A program made the translations under genes and the position numbers. Below, one piece after another: positions 1-5,209 of a stretch of DNA of 5,209 nt; position 1 is the first letter of the stretch; each line of letters begins with the position of its first letter. The notes beneath the pieces are model-generated. The model made no database searches. It saw nothing but the letters and a program-made list of their open reading frames with translations, and was not told the origin of the DNA. Source of the stretch: Reyranella sp. (GTDB taxonomy: Bacteria; Pseudomonadota; Alphaproteobacteria; Reyranellales; Reyranellaceae); NCBI GenBank assembly GCA_030679805.1, contig JAUXST010000676.1, forward strand, positions 1 through 5,209, given 5' to 3'.

Positions 1-1884
1 GAAAGCCTTGCCGCGCGCCTGCGGTGCGCCAAGCGGCAATCGCCAGACCTTGAGCTTGTAGACGATGCCGCGACTGGAGAAGAACAGCACCGGCGTGTGA
101 GTGTTGGCGATGAAGAGATTGGAGACGAAATCGTCCTCGCGCGTGGCCATGCCCGAGCGGCCCTTGCCGCCGCGGCGCTGGGCGCGATAGGCCGACACCG
201 GCACCCGCTTGACGTAGCCGCCGTGCGTGACCGTGACCGCCATGTCCTCGCGCTGGATCAGGTCCTCGATGTCCTGCTCGAACTCGTTGTCGAGAATCTC
301 CGTACGGCGCGGCGTCGCGAACTGGTCCTTGATCTCGAGCAGCTCCTTGCGCATCAGTGCGAAGAGCTTGTCGCGGTCGGCCAGCAGCTCGAGATAACCC
401 TCGATCAGCTTGGCGACCTCGCCCAGTTCCTCGGCGATCTTGTCGCGCTCCAGGCCTGTCAGGCGCTGCAGGCGCAGTTCGAGGATGGCGCGGGCCTGGG
501 CCTCGGACAGCCGATAAGTGCCGTCGGCCGCCACCTCGCGGCCCGGCTCGGCGATCAGCAGGATCAGCGACGCCACGTCAGCGGCCGGCCATTCCTTGGC
601 CATCAGCCGCTCGCGCGCGACCACCGGATCGGGCGACCGGCGAATCAGCGCGATCACCTCGTCGATGTTGGCGACGGCAATGGCGAGGCCGACCAACACA
701 TGGGCGCGATCACGGGCATGGTTGAGTTCGAATTTGGTACGCCGCGTGATGACCTCGGCGCGGAAGCGGATGAACGCCTCGAGCAGCTCCTTGAGGTTCA
801 TCAACTTCGGCCGGCCGCCATCCAGTGCCAGCGAATTGACGCCGAACGAGGTCTGCAGGGGCGTGAAGCGGTAGAGCTGATTCAAGACGACATCGGCCAT
901 GGCGTCGCGTTTCAGCTCGATCACCATGCGCACGCCGTCGCGATCGCTCTCGTCGCGCACTTCGGAGATGCCCTCGACCCGCTTGTCGCGCACCACTTCG
1001 GCGATGCGCTCGTGCAGGCGTGCCTTGTTTTCCTGGTAGGGGATCTCCGAAATTATGATCGACTCTCGACCGCCACGCCCCTCCTCGATCCGAGTCTTGG
1101 CTCGCATGATGACCGAGCCACGGCCAAGTTCATAGGCGGCACGGATGCCGTTGCGGCCGAGGATGGTGGCGCCGGTCGGGAAGTCCGGACCCGGCACGTG
1201 CTCCATGAGCTGGGCGATCGTCAGTTCCGGGTTGTCGATCAGCGCACAGCAGGCATCGAGCAGCTCGCCGAGATTATGCGGCGGAATGTTGGTCGCCATG
1301 CCGACGGCAATACCGCCCGCACCGTTGGCCAGCAGGTTCGGGAACGCCGCCGGCAGGACCGTCGGCTCCAGCGTGGTCTCGTCGTAGTTTGGCTGGAAAT
1401 CGACGGTGTCCTTGCCGATGTCGGCCAGCAACGTCTCGGCGACACGGGCCAGGCGCGCCTCGGTGTAGCGCATCGCCGCCGGCGGATCGGCGTCCATCGA
1501 GCCGAAATTGCCCTGCCCCGAGATCAGCGGCAGGCGCATGGAGAAATCCTGCGCCATACGCACCAGCGCATCGTAGATCGATTGATCGCCGTGCGGATGG
1601 TACTTACCCATCACTTCGCCGACGATACGCGCCGACTTGCGGAAAGCATGTGTCGAGTCGAAGCCGCTTTCCTTCATCGCGTGCAGGATACGGCGCTGCA
1701 CCGGCTTCAGGCCGTCACGGGCATCGGGCAGCGCACGCGCCACGATCACGCTCATCGCGTAGTCGAGGTAGGAGCGACGCATCTCCTCTTCGATCGTGAT
1801 GGGCTCGATATCGTGCGAAGGCTGCTGCGGCGGAGGCGCGTCGGAGGGCGGCGGCGGCGGCGGAAGGGTCGTTTCGTCGCTCAC
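1..1884 (-). CDS. gyrA: DNA gyrase subunit A, N-terminal 628 codons (3' end outside window)
   Basis: This is the breakage-reunion subunit of DNA gyrase, a cytoplasmic type IIA topoisomerase (A2B2 with GyrB) that introduces negative supercoils using ATP. The translation opens with a proline-rich tail (six Pro at residues 7-12), then the conserved start of the winged-helix domain (EEEMRRSYLDYAMSVIVARA). The catalytic tyrosine is Tyr140 in AAMRYTEARL (codon 1465-1467), equivalent to E. coli Tyr122. The quinolone pocket reads HPHGDQSIYDAL, with Gln101-Ser102 where E. coli has Ser83-Ala84; the Asp87 equivalent is kept (Asp105). The GyrA-box QRRGGKG (residues 569-575, bases 160-180) lies at the start of the C-terminal wrapping domain and separates GyrA from ParC. 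The start is GTG at 1882-1884; no strong Shine-Dalgarno precedes it, only a weak AGG. The rest of the C-terminal beta-pinwheel domain is missing at the left edge. No frameshift or internal stop was seen. The gene is divergent from the HAD phosphatase gene. Confidence 0.98.
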   Translation of the reverse strand, partial: MSDETTLPPPPPPSDAPPPQQPSHDIEPITIEEEMRRSYLDYAMSVIVARALPDARDGLKPVQRRILHAMKESGFDSTHAFRKSARIVGEVMGKYHPHGDQSIYDALVRMAQDFSMRLPLISGQGNFGSMDADPPAAMRYTEARLARVAETLLADIGKDTVDFQPNYDETTLEPTVLPAAFPNLLANGAGGIAVGMATNIPPHNLGELLDACCALIDNPELTIAQLMEHVPGPDFPTGATILGRNGIRAAYELGRGSVIMRAKTRIEEGRGGRESIIISEIPYQENKARLHERIAEVVRDKRVEGISEVRDESDRDGVRMVIELKRDAMADVVLNQLYRFTPLQTSFGVNSLALDGGRPKLMNLKELLEAFIRFRAEVITRRTKFELNHARDRAHVLVGLAIAVANIDEVIALIRRSPDPVVARERLMAKEWPAADVASLILLIAEPGREVAADGTYRLSEAQARAILELRLQRLTGLERDKIAEELGEVAKLIEGYLELLADRDKLFALMRKELLEIKDQFATPRRTEILDNEFEQDIEDLIQREDMAVTVTHGGYVKRVPVSAYRAQRRGGKGRSGMATREDDFVSNLFIANTHTPVLFFSSRGIVYKLKVWRLPLGAPQARGKAF

Positions 1885-1911
1885 GGAAACCTGGTTTTTA
1901 CTCGTTATTTT

Positions 1912-1928
1912 GGCCCTGCCAGAGGGCC
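1912..1928. other. Small inverted repeat in the gyrA leader (proximal hairpin)
   Basis: GGCCCT at 1912-1917 and AGGGCC at 1923-1928 form a perfect 6-bp stem with a 5-base loop (GCCAG on the plus strand). It lies 28 bases upstream of the gyrA GTG and could fold in the gyrA 5' untranslated region if transcription starts further upstream. No run of T follows on either strand, so it does not look like an intrinsic terminator. A role in gyrA expression is speculative. Confidence 0.35.
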
Positions 1929-1939
1929 CGGCGGAACAA

Positions 1940-1953
1940 GGTAGCACCCTACC
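1940..1953. other. Small inverted repeat in the gyrA leader (distal hairpin)
   Basis: GGTAG at 1940-1944 and CTACC at 1949-1953 form a perfect 5-bp stem with a 4-base loop (CACC). It sits 11 bases upstream of the 1912-1928 inverted repeat in gyrA orientation, giving two tandem hairpins ahead of gyrA. Its size is within what chance can produce in GC-rich DNA. It could alternatively be an operator for a small dimeric regulator. Confidence 0.3.
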
Positions 1954-2046
1954 AAACTAGCTCCCGAAGACCAACAAAAAACGCATTCGAGAGCAGTCTT
2001 TAACTATTTGATTTTATTGATTAAATTGTCGCCCAAAATAGACCCC

Positions 2047-2053
2047 GGAAAGG
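2047..2053 (+). promoter_or_regulatory. Ribosome binding site supporting the TTG start of the HAD phosphatase gene
   Basis: The purine run GGAAAGG lies 7 bases before the TTG at 2061. It decides the start. The next ATG downstream in frame (2109-2111) lies inside the catalytic motif and would remove the nucleophilic aspartate. An in-frame TAA at 2022-2024 blocks any longer reading except from a rare ATT. Confidence 0.7.
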
Positions 2054-2060
2054 CTGCCAA

Positions 2061-2702
2061 TTGCCCCCAGTAACAGGTTCCAAAACCCCTTCGATCGCAG
2101 TCTTCGATATGGGCGGCGTCCTGCTCGACTGGAACCCGCGCCATCTCTACCGCAAGCTGATCCCGGAGCCCGGGAAAATGGAGCAATTCCTGGCATCCGT
2201 GACCACGACCCAGTGGCACGTCGACCAAGACCATGGCGGCGACCCGGCCGACGCGACACGGCGGTTGCAGGCCGAATTTCCGGCCCACGCGCCCCTGATC
2301 GCCGCCTTCTACGACCGCTTCCACGAGATGTGCGACCACGCCTTCCCGGAGATGGCGGACCTCGTCGATCGGCTCCATCAGGCTGGGACGCCGCTCTACC
2401 TGCTATCCAACGCGCCGGCCTTCCTCGATGGCTGGCTGCGAGGCCCCGCGCACGAGCGCCATCCCTTCCTCGGCCATTTCCGCGACTATGTGGTGTCCGG
2501 CAAGGTCGGATGCGCCAAGCCCGCGCCGCAAATCTACGATCTGGTCTGTCGCACCGGCCGTTTCCAGCCGGGCGACGCCGTGTTCGTGGATGATGTCCTG
2601 GCGAATGTCGACGGGGCGAAGGCGTTCGGCATGCACGCCGTGCACCATCGCTCGGCCGACGAAACCGCCCGCGCCTTGCGCGCGCTGGGGCTGCCGATTT
2701 AA
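2061..2702 (+). CDS. HAD-superfamily (subfamily IA) phosphatase, YihX-like
   Basis: This is a 213-residue cytoplasmic hydrolase of the haloacid dehalogenase superfamily, most likely a Mg2+-dependent phosphatase on a small sugar phosphate or similar metabolite; the substrate cannot be read from the sequence. All four HAD motifs are present. Motif I is AVFDMGGVLLDW with nucleophile Asp16; motif II is LLSNAP with Ser116; motif III is CAKPAPQIYD with Lys153; motif IV is VFVDDVLANVDGA with Asp177 and Asp178 for the metal. The helical cap lies between motifs I and II (about residues 25-100). Motif I reads DxG rather than DxD, so the usual acid/base aspartate is Gly18. This variant is known in the YihX-like group (E. 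coli YihX, a glucose-1-phosphate phosphatase, has DLG). The start is TTG behind GGAAAGG. The gene is divergent from gyrA and convergent with ssb, so it is probably transcribed alone. Confidence 0.9.
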   Translation: MPPVTGSKTPSIAVFDMGGVLLDWNPRHLYRKLIPEPGKMEQFLASVTTTQWHVDQDHGGDPADATRRLQAEFPAHAPLIAAFYDRFHEMCDHAFPEMADLVDRLHQAGTPLYLLSNAPAFLDGWLRGPAHERHPFLGHFRDYVVSGKVGCAKPAPQIYDLVCRTGRFQPGDAVFVDDVLANVDGAKAFGMHAVHHRSADETARALRALGLPI

Positions 2703-2712
2703 CCGCGCCCGC

Positions 2713-2741
2713 TTCCTGGAACGGCCCAGTTCCTAGAACGG
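2713..2741. repeat. Imperfect 12-bp direct repeat at the 3' end of ssb
   Basis: TTCCTGGAACGG at 2713-2724 and TTCCTAGAACGG at 2730-2741 match at 11 of 12 bases with a period of 17. The second copy covers the ssb stop codon and its last two codons; the first lies in the gap to the HAD gene. GGAAC (2718-2722) and GTTCC (2729-2733) can also form a 5-bp stem with a 6-base loop. There is no adjacent T run, so an intrinsic terminator serving the two convergent genes is possible but weakly supported. No other clear terminator is visible in this short gap. Confidence 0.5.
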
Positions 2742-3224
2742 AATATCGTCGTCCAGTTCGGCCTTGCCGCCACGCGCCGCCGGCCGACCGCCGCCACCGC
2801 CCGATGGGGGCGCGCTGCCGCCCGCATCGTTATCCATGCCGCCGGCCGGAGCACCGCCACCCTCGCCGCCGCTGCGGCCATCGAGCATGGTAAGCGCCCC
2901 GCCGAATCGCGGAATCACGACCTCGGTGGTGTAGCGCTCCTGGCCGCTCTGGTCGGTCCACTTGCGCGTCGAGAGCTGGCCTTCGACGTAGACCTTGGAA
3001 CCCTTGCGCACGAATTTCTGGGCAACTTCTGCCAACTTCTCGTTGAAAATGACGACGCGATGCCATTCGGTGCGCTCCTTGCGCTCGCCACTCTGGCGAT
3101 CCCGCCACGTGTCCGACGTGGCCACCGACATGTTCACCATGGATCTGCCGTCCTGCATCGACTTGACTTCGGGGTCGCGCCCCAGATTGCCGACCAGGAT
3201 GACTTTGTTGACGCTGCCCGCCAT
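2733..3224 (-). CDS. ssb: Single-stranded DNA-binding protein
   Basis: SSB coats single-stranded DNA during replication, recombination and repair, normally as a homotetramer, and recruits partner enzymes through its C-terminal tip. The 163-residue protein has an N-terminal OB fold (about residues 1-115) beginning NKVILVGNLGRDPEV. It retains the aromatic DNA-stacking positions known from E. coli SSB: Trp40, Trp54 and Phe60, with Trp89 for Trp88. The strongly conserved segments TEWHRVV and EGQLSTRKWTDQSGQERYTTEV are present. Residues 118-153 form a flexible Gly/Pro/Ala-rich linker, and the protein ends in DDDIPF, the acidic tip that binds partner proteins. Length is normal for a bacterial SSB. 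The ATG start has a near-perfect AAGGAGG five bases upstream. The gene is convergent with the HAD gene and divergent from the MFS gene. Nothing points to a phage-borne copy; the neighbourhood suggests the chromosomal housekeeping ssb. Confidence 0.98.
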   Translation of the reverse strand: MAGSVNKVILVGNLGRDPEVKSMQDGRSMVNMSVATSDTWRDRQSGERKERTEWHRVVIFNEKLAEVAQKFVRKGSKVYVEGQLSTRKWTDQSGQERYTTEVVIPRFGGALTMLDGRSGGEGGGAPAGGMDNDAGGSAPPSGGGGGRPAARGGKAELDDDIPF

Positions 3225-3229
3225 GGGGG

Positions 3230-3236
3230 CCTCCTT
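3230..3236 (-). promoter_or_regulatory. Strong Shine-Dalgarno sequence of ssb
   Basis: On the minus strand AAGGAGG lies 5 bases upstream of the ssb ATG (CCCCC spacer). It fixes the start and predicts efficient translation. It contrasts with the lack of a recognisable site before gyrA, the MFS gene and uvrA. Confidence 0.9.
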
Positions 3237-3245
3237 CGCTTTCCC

Positions 3246-3266
3246 GGTGCCACGGGTCGCGGCACC
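3246..3266. other. Inverted repeat in the ssb leader
   Basis: GGTGCC (3246-3251) and GGCACC (3261-3266) form a perfect 6-bp stem. Beyond one A-C mismatch, two further pairs (C3253-G3259 and G3254-C3258) leave a 3-base loop. It lies 9 bases upstream of the ssb Shine-Dalgarno in the presumed 5' untranslated region. It could be an mRNA structure or an operator; no T run follows, so a terminator is unlikely. The function is unknown. Confidence 0.4.
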
Positions 3267-3364
3267 TACCTCACGGCGCGCAACCTAGCCCCACCGGCCT
3301 GTGGGCAGCCACCAATTTTGGGTTGTGGGGTGAGCTTCGCTCATGCCGCCCCTCCGAGTTTTCA

Positions 3365-3395
3365 TTGGCAGTGCGCACAAAGGCTCCCCTATCCT
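3365..3395 (+). promoter_or_regulatory. Candidate promoter of the MFS gene giving a leaderless mRNA
   Basis: TTGGCA at 3365-3370 resembles a -35 box and TATCCT at 3390-3395 a -10 box, with a somewhat long 19-base spacer. Transcription would start about 7 bases after the -10 box, at 3402-3403, which is the A of the preferred ATG. This fits the absence of a Shine-Dalgarno before that ATG. The same CCTATYCTC context occurs before uvrA. Confidence 0.35.
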
Positions 3396-3402
3396 CGCCG
3401 CC

Positions 3403-4647
3403 ATGAGCAATTCCTTCCACGTTTCCCAGGTCTCGCGCGGCCAAGCCTACGCCATGCTGGGCGGGGCGGCGCTGATGATGACCCTGGCGATGGGCATCCG
3501 GCAGAACCTCGGCCTGTTCCAGGCGCCCGCCTCCAAGGAACTCGGAATCGCGATCTCCGACTTCGCGCTCGCCATCTCGGTGCAGCAGGTCGCCTGGGGA
3601 TTGAGTCAGCCGATCGCCGGGGTTTTCGCCGACAAGCACGGAACGCGTTGGGTCGCTCTGATCGGCAGTGCGCTGTTCATTCTGGGAATCTGGCTCACGG
3701 CCACCGCGCAGGGGGCGCTGCCGATCGTGCTGGGGGCCGGCGTGCTGATCGGTGTGGCCCTTGCCTGCACGACATCGGGCATCACCGCCAATATTGCCGC
3801 CCGCGTGGTCCAGCCGAACCGGCGGACGCTTGCTTTCGGCATCGTTTCCGCCGCGGGCTCGGTCGGCACCATGGTGACGGCGCCGATTGCCGCCTACCTT
3901 CTTAATACAGACGGCTGGCGGGCCGCGGTTTGGGCCTTCGTCATCCTCGCCTTCGCCATGCTGCCGGCCGCCTGGATCGGCAGCCGCGCCGACAAGCTGC
4001 CCAACAGCCTGCCCACCGACCGCGACCTGACATTGATGGGCGCCCTCGACGAGGCCCGCCGCCACAGCGGCTATGTTGTCATGGCAATCGCCTTCTTCGT
4101 GTGTGGACTGCAACTCGTATTCCTGACCACCCATCTGCCGACCTACCTCGCCCAGTGCGGCATGGATGCCTCGTACAGCGCCATCGCGCTGATGCTGATC
4201 GGCGGCTTCAATATCCTGAGTTCGTGGCTTTTCGGCTGGCTGGGCGATCGCTACCCCAAGCGCCTCCTGCTGGGCGCCATCTATCTCCTGCGCTCGCTTG
4301 CGCTCGCCCTGTTCTTCATGTTTCCGCCCACACCGCTCAGCGTCGTCCTGTTCGGCGCCGCCATGGGGACCCTGTGGCTGGGCGTTATTCCACTGGTCAA
4401 CGGGCTCGTGGTCCAGATCTTCGGCCTGCGCTTCCTGTCGACCCTGACCGGCATTGCCTTCCTGAGCCACCAGGCCGGCTCGTTCCTGGGCGCCTGGGGC
4501 GGCGGCTATCTCTTTGATCTCATGGGCTCCTACGACCTCGCCTGGAAGATCGGGGTCCTGGTCGGGCTGGCGGCAGGCACCCTGCAACTGCTCATGAACG
4601 ACCGGCCGACGGACCGAGTGCTAGCAGCGCAAGCACTGACGGCCTGA
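3403..4647 (+). CDS. Major facilitator superfamily (MFS) transporter, 12 membrane segments, substrate unknown
   Basis: This is an inner-membrane secondary transporter of 414 residues from the chosen start. It shows about twelve hydrophobic segments in two halves, near residues 14-34, 54-74, 83-101, 106-128, 143-167, 173-193, 223-245, 258-280, 287-307, 312-334, 343-367 and 380-398, with a hydrophilic central loop at about 194-222. The MFS signature A is clear after segment 2 (GVFADKHGTR, residues 73-82), and its half-repeat follows segment 8 (GWLGDRYPKR, 278-287). The first helix region carries MGIRQNLGLFQ, typical of proteobacterial MFS proteins distantly like oxalate/formate and monocarboxylate carriers, so an organic anion is a guess only. 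An in-frame ATG at 3343 would add 20 unlikely residues, has no ribosome binding site and sits in a small hairpin, so I prefer 3403. The gene lies between ssb and uvrA, 86 bases before uvrA on the same strand. No adjacent regulator or enzyme hints at the substrate. Confidence 0.9.
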   Translation: MSNSFHVSQVSRGQAYAMLGGAALMMTLAMGIRQNLGLFQAPASKELGIAISDFALAISVQQVAWGLSQPIAGVFADKHGTRWVALIGSALFILGIWLTATAQGALPIVLGAGVLIGVALACTTSGITANIAARVVQPNRRTLAFGIVSAAGSVGTMVTAPIAAYLLNTDGWRAAVWAFVILAFAMLPAAWIGSRADKLPNSLPTDRDLTLMGALDEARRHSGYVVMAIAFFVCGLQLVFLTTHLPTYLAQCGMDASYSAIALMLIGGFNILSSWLFGWLGDRYPKRLLLGAIYLLRSLALALFFMFPPTPLSVVLFGAAMGTLWLGVIPLVNGLVVQIFGLRFLSTLTGIAFLSHQAGSFLGAWGGGYLFDLMGSYDLAWKIGVLVGLAAGTLQLLMNDRPTDRVLAAQALTA

Positions 4648-4733
4648 CGCTGGGACCTGATATCGGGACTGGCGAAGCTGGGGGTTAATCGCCATATGCG
4701 CTGATCCCGCGCATACCCTATTCTCCGGTCCAT
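4648..4733. promoter_or_regulatory. Spacer between the MFS gene and uvrA
   Basis: This 86-base gap shows no stem followed by T residues, so no terminator for the MFS gene can be named and some read-through into uvrA is possible. No GTTC-N7-GTTC SOS box is present. An in-frame TAA at 4686-4688 prevents a longer uvrA reading apart from a non-standard CTG. CATATG occurs at 4693-4698 and again at the uvrA start (4731-4736), probably by chance. Confidence 0.45.
4717..4725 (+). promoter_or_regulatory. Candidate -10 element of uvrA (near-leaderless transcript)
   Basis: CCTATTCTC contains TATTCT (4719-4724), a good -10 hexamer. A transcript starting about 7 bases later would begin at 4731-4732, only 2-3 bases before the uvrA ATG, which agrees with the lack of a Shine-Dalgarno there. 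No convincing -35 hexamer is seen at the usual distance (about 4695-4701 reads TATGCGC), so the call rests on the -10 box and its likeness to the element before the MFS gene. Confidence 0.35.

Positions 4734-5209
<476 letters not shown>

Larger units (their letters stand above)
1885..2060. promoter_or_regulatory. Divergent intergenic region between gyrA and the HAD phosphatase gene
   Basis: This 176-base spacer must hold the promoters of both divergent genes. Bases 1996-2040 are strikingly AT-rich against the GC-rich surroundings, which suits a region that melts for transcription. I see TTGATT-like hexamers at 2008-2013 and 2017-2022 on the plus strand, but no -10 hexamer at a normal 16-18 base distance, so I do not assign exact promoters. 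The gyrA-proximal part holds two small inverted repeats, listed separately. Confidence 0.5.
3225..3402. promoter_or_regulatory. Divergent intergenic region between ssb and the MFS gene
   Basis: This 178-base spacer carries the upstream regions of both divergent genes. It contains the ssb ribosome binding site, the hairpin at 3246-3266, a small TGAGC-TTC-GCTCA palindrome at 3331-3343 and a candidate MFS promoter near its right end. I searched by eye for the alphaproteobacterial SOS box GTTC-N7-GTTC and found no GTTC or GAAC in it, so LexA control of ssb from here is not supported. No small gene is apparent. Confidence 0.5.

Noticed and set aside
97..1944. A very long open frame (615 codons) on the plus strand across gyrA
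   Set aside because: It lies antisense to the strongly conserved gyrA frame. Its His/Arg/Ala/Gly-rich translation shows no recognisable domain. Long antisense frames are expected opposite GC-rich genes with biased third positions.
2008..2039. TTGATT with downstream CAAAAT as a promoter for the HAD gene
   Set aside because: The gap between hexamers is 20 bases and the -10 match is poor. AT-rich sequence yields many such hits, so I record only a general regulatory region.
2719..2732. GAAC-N6-GTTC palindrome as a possible SOS box
   Set aside because: The spacing fits neither the alphaproteobacterial GTTC-N7-GTTC nor the Gram-positive GAAC-N4-GTTC site. It lies at the 3' ends of two convergent genes, where an operator would not act.
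3343..3402. Upstream in-frame ATG as the MFS start (20 extra residues)
   Set aside because: There is no Shine-Dalgarno, the ATG sits at the edge of a TGAGC-TTC-GCTCA hairpin, and the added residues do not look like the N-terminus of an MFS protein. The ATG at 3403 lies 7 bases past a good -10 box. The longer form cannot be fully excluded.
3060..3905. A 281-codon plus-strand frame spanning ssb, the intergenic region and the MFS start
   Set aside because: It overlaps ssb in antisense and the MFS gene in a different frame, has no ribosome binding site and shows low-complexity Arg/Ala/Gly composition.
3271..4587. A 438-codon open frame on the minus strand opposite the MFS gene
   Set aside because: The plus strand encodes a clear 12-helix transporter with signature A. 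The antisense product is the Gln/Glu/His/Gly-rich hydrophilic sequence expected from the complement of membrane-helix codons, with no domain or start signal.

Overview
The window is chromosomal DNA from a GC-rich alphaproteobacterium. The evidence is the gene neighbourhood (gyrA, ssb and uvrA close together), the protein sequences, GTG and TTG start codons, and strong G/C preference at third codon positions. The lineage below class level cannot be fixed from this sequence. Gln at the GyrA position equivalent to E. coli Ser83 is compatible with groups outside the common Ala/Ser types, but this is only a hint.

Layout from left to right. (1) Positions 1-1884, minus strand: the N-terminal 628 codons of gyrA (DNA gyrase subunit A), running off the left edge. 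(2) Positions 1885-2060: a divergent intergenic region, partly AT-rich, with two small hairpins in the gyrA leader. (3) Positions 2061-2702, plus strand: a complete HAD-superfamily phosphatase gene starting at TTG behind a good ribosome binding site. (4) Positions 2703-2732: a short convergent gap containing an imperfect direct repeat of the end of ssb. (5) Positions 2733-3224, minus strand: complete ssb (single-stranded DNA-binding protein) with a strong ribosome binding site. (6) Positions 3225-3402: a divergent intergenic region with a hairpin. (7) Positions 3403-4647, plus strand: a 12-helix MFS transporter. (8) Positions 4648-4733: a short spacer. (9) Positions 4734-5209, plus strand: the first 158 codons of uvrA, running off the right edge.

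Three of the five genes serve DNA topology and repair: gyrase, SSB and the UvrA damage sensor. In E. coli ssb and uvrA are immediate divergent neighbours with a shared SOS-controlled region. Here an MFS gene sits between them, and no GTTC-N7-GTTC alphaproteobacterial SOS box is visible in either flanking spacer. The HAD phosphatase and the MFS transporter have no evident functional link to the DNA-maintenance genes.

This is mostly ordinary core genome. The most interesting points are the Gln-Ser pair in the GyrA quinolone pocket and a shared CCTATYCTC element placed 6 or 8 bases before the ATG of both the MFS gene and uvrA, which fits a -10 box driving leaderless or nearly leaderless mRNAs. 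I found no CRISPR array, mobile element, tRNA or rRNA, and no convincing new system.
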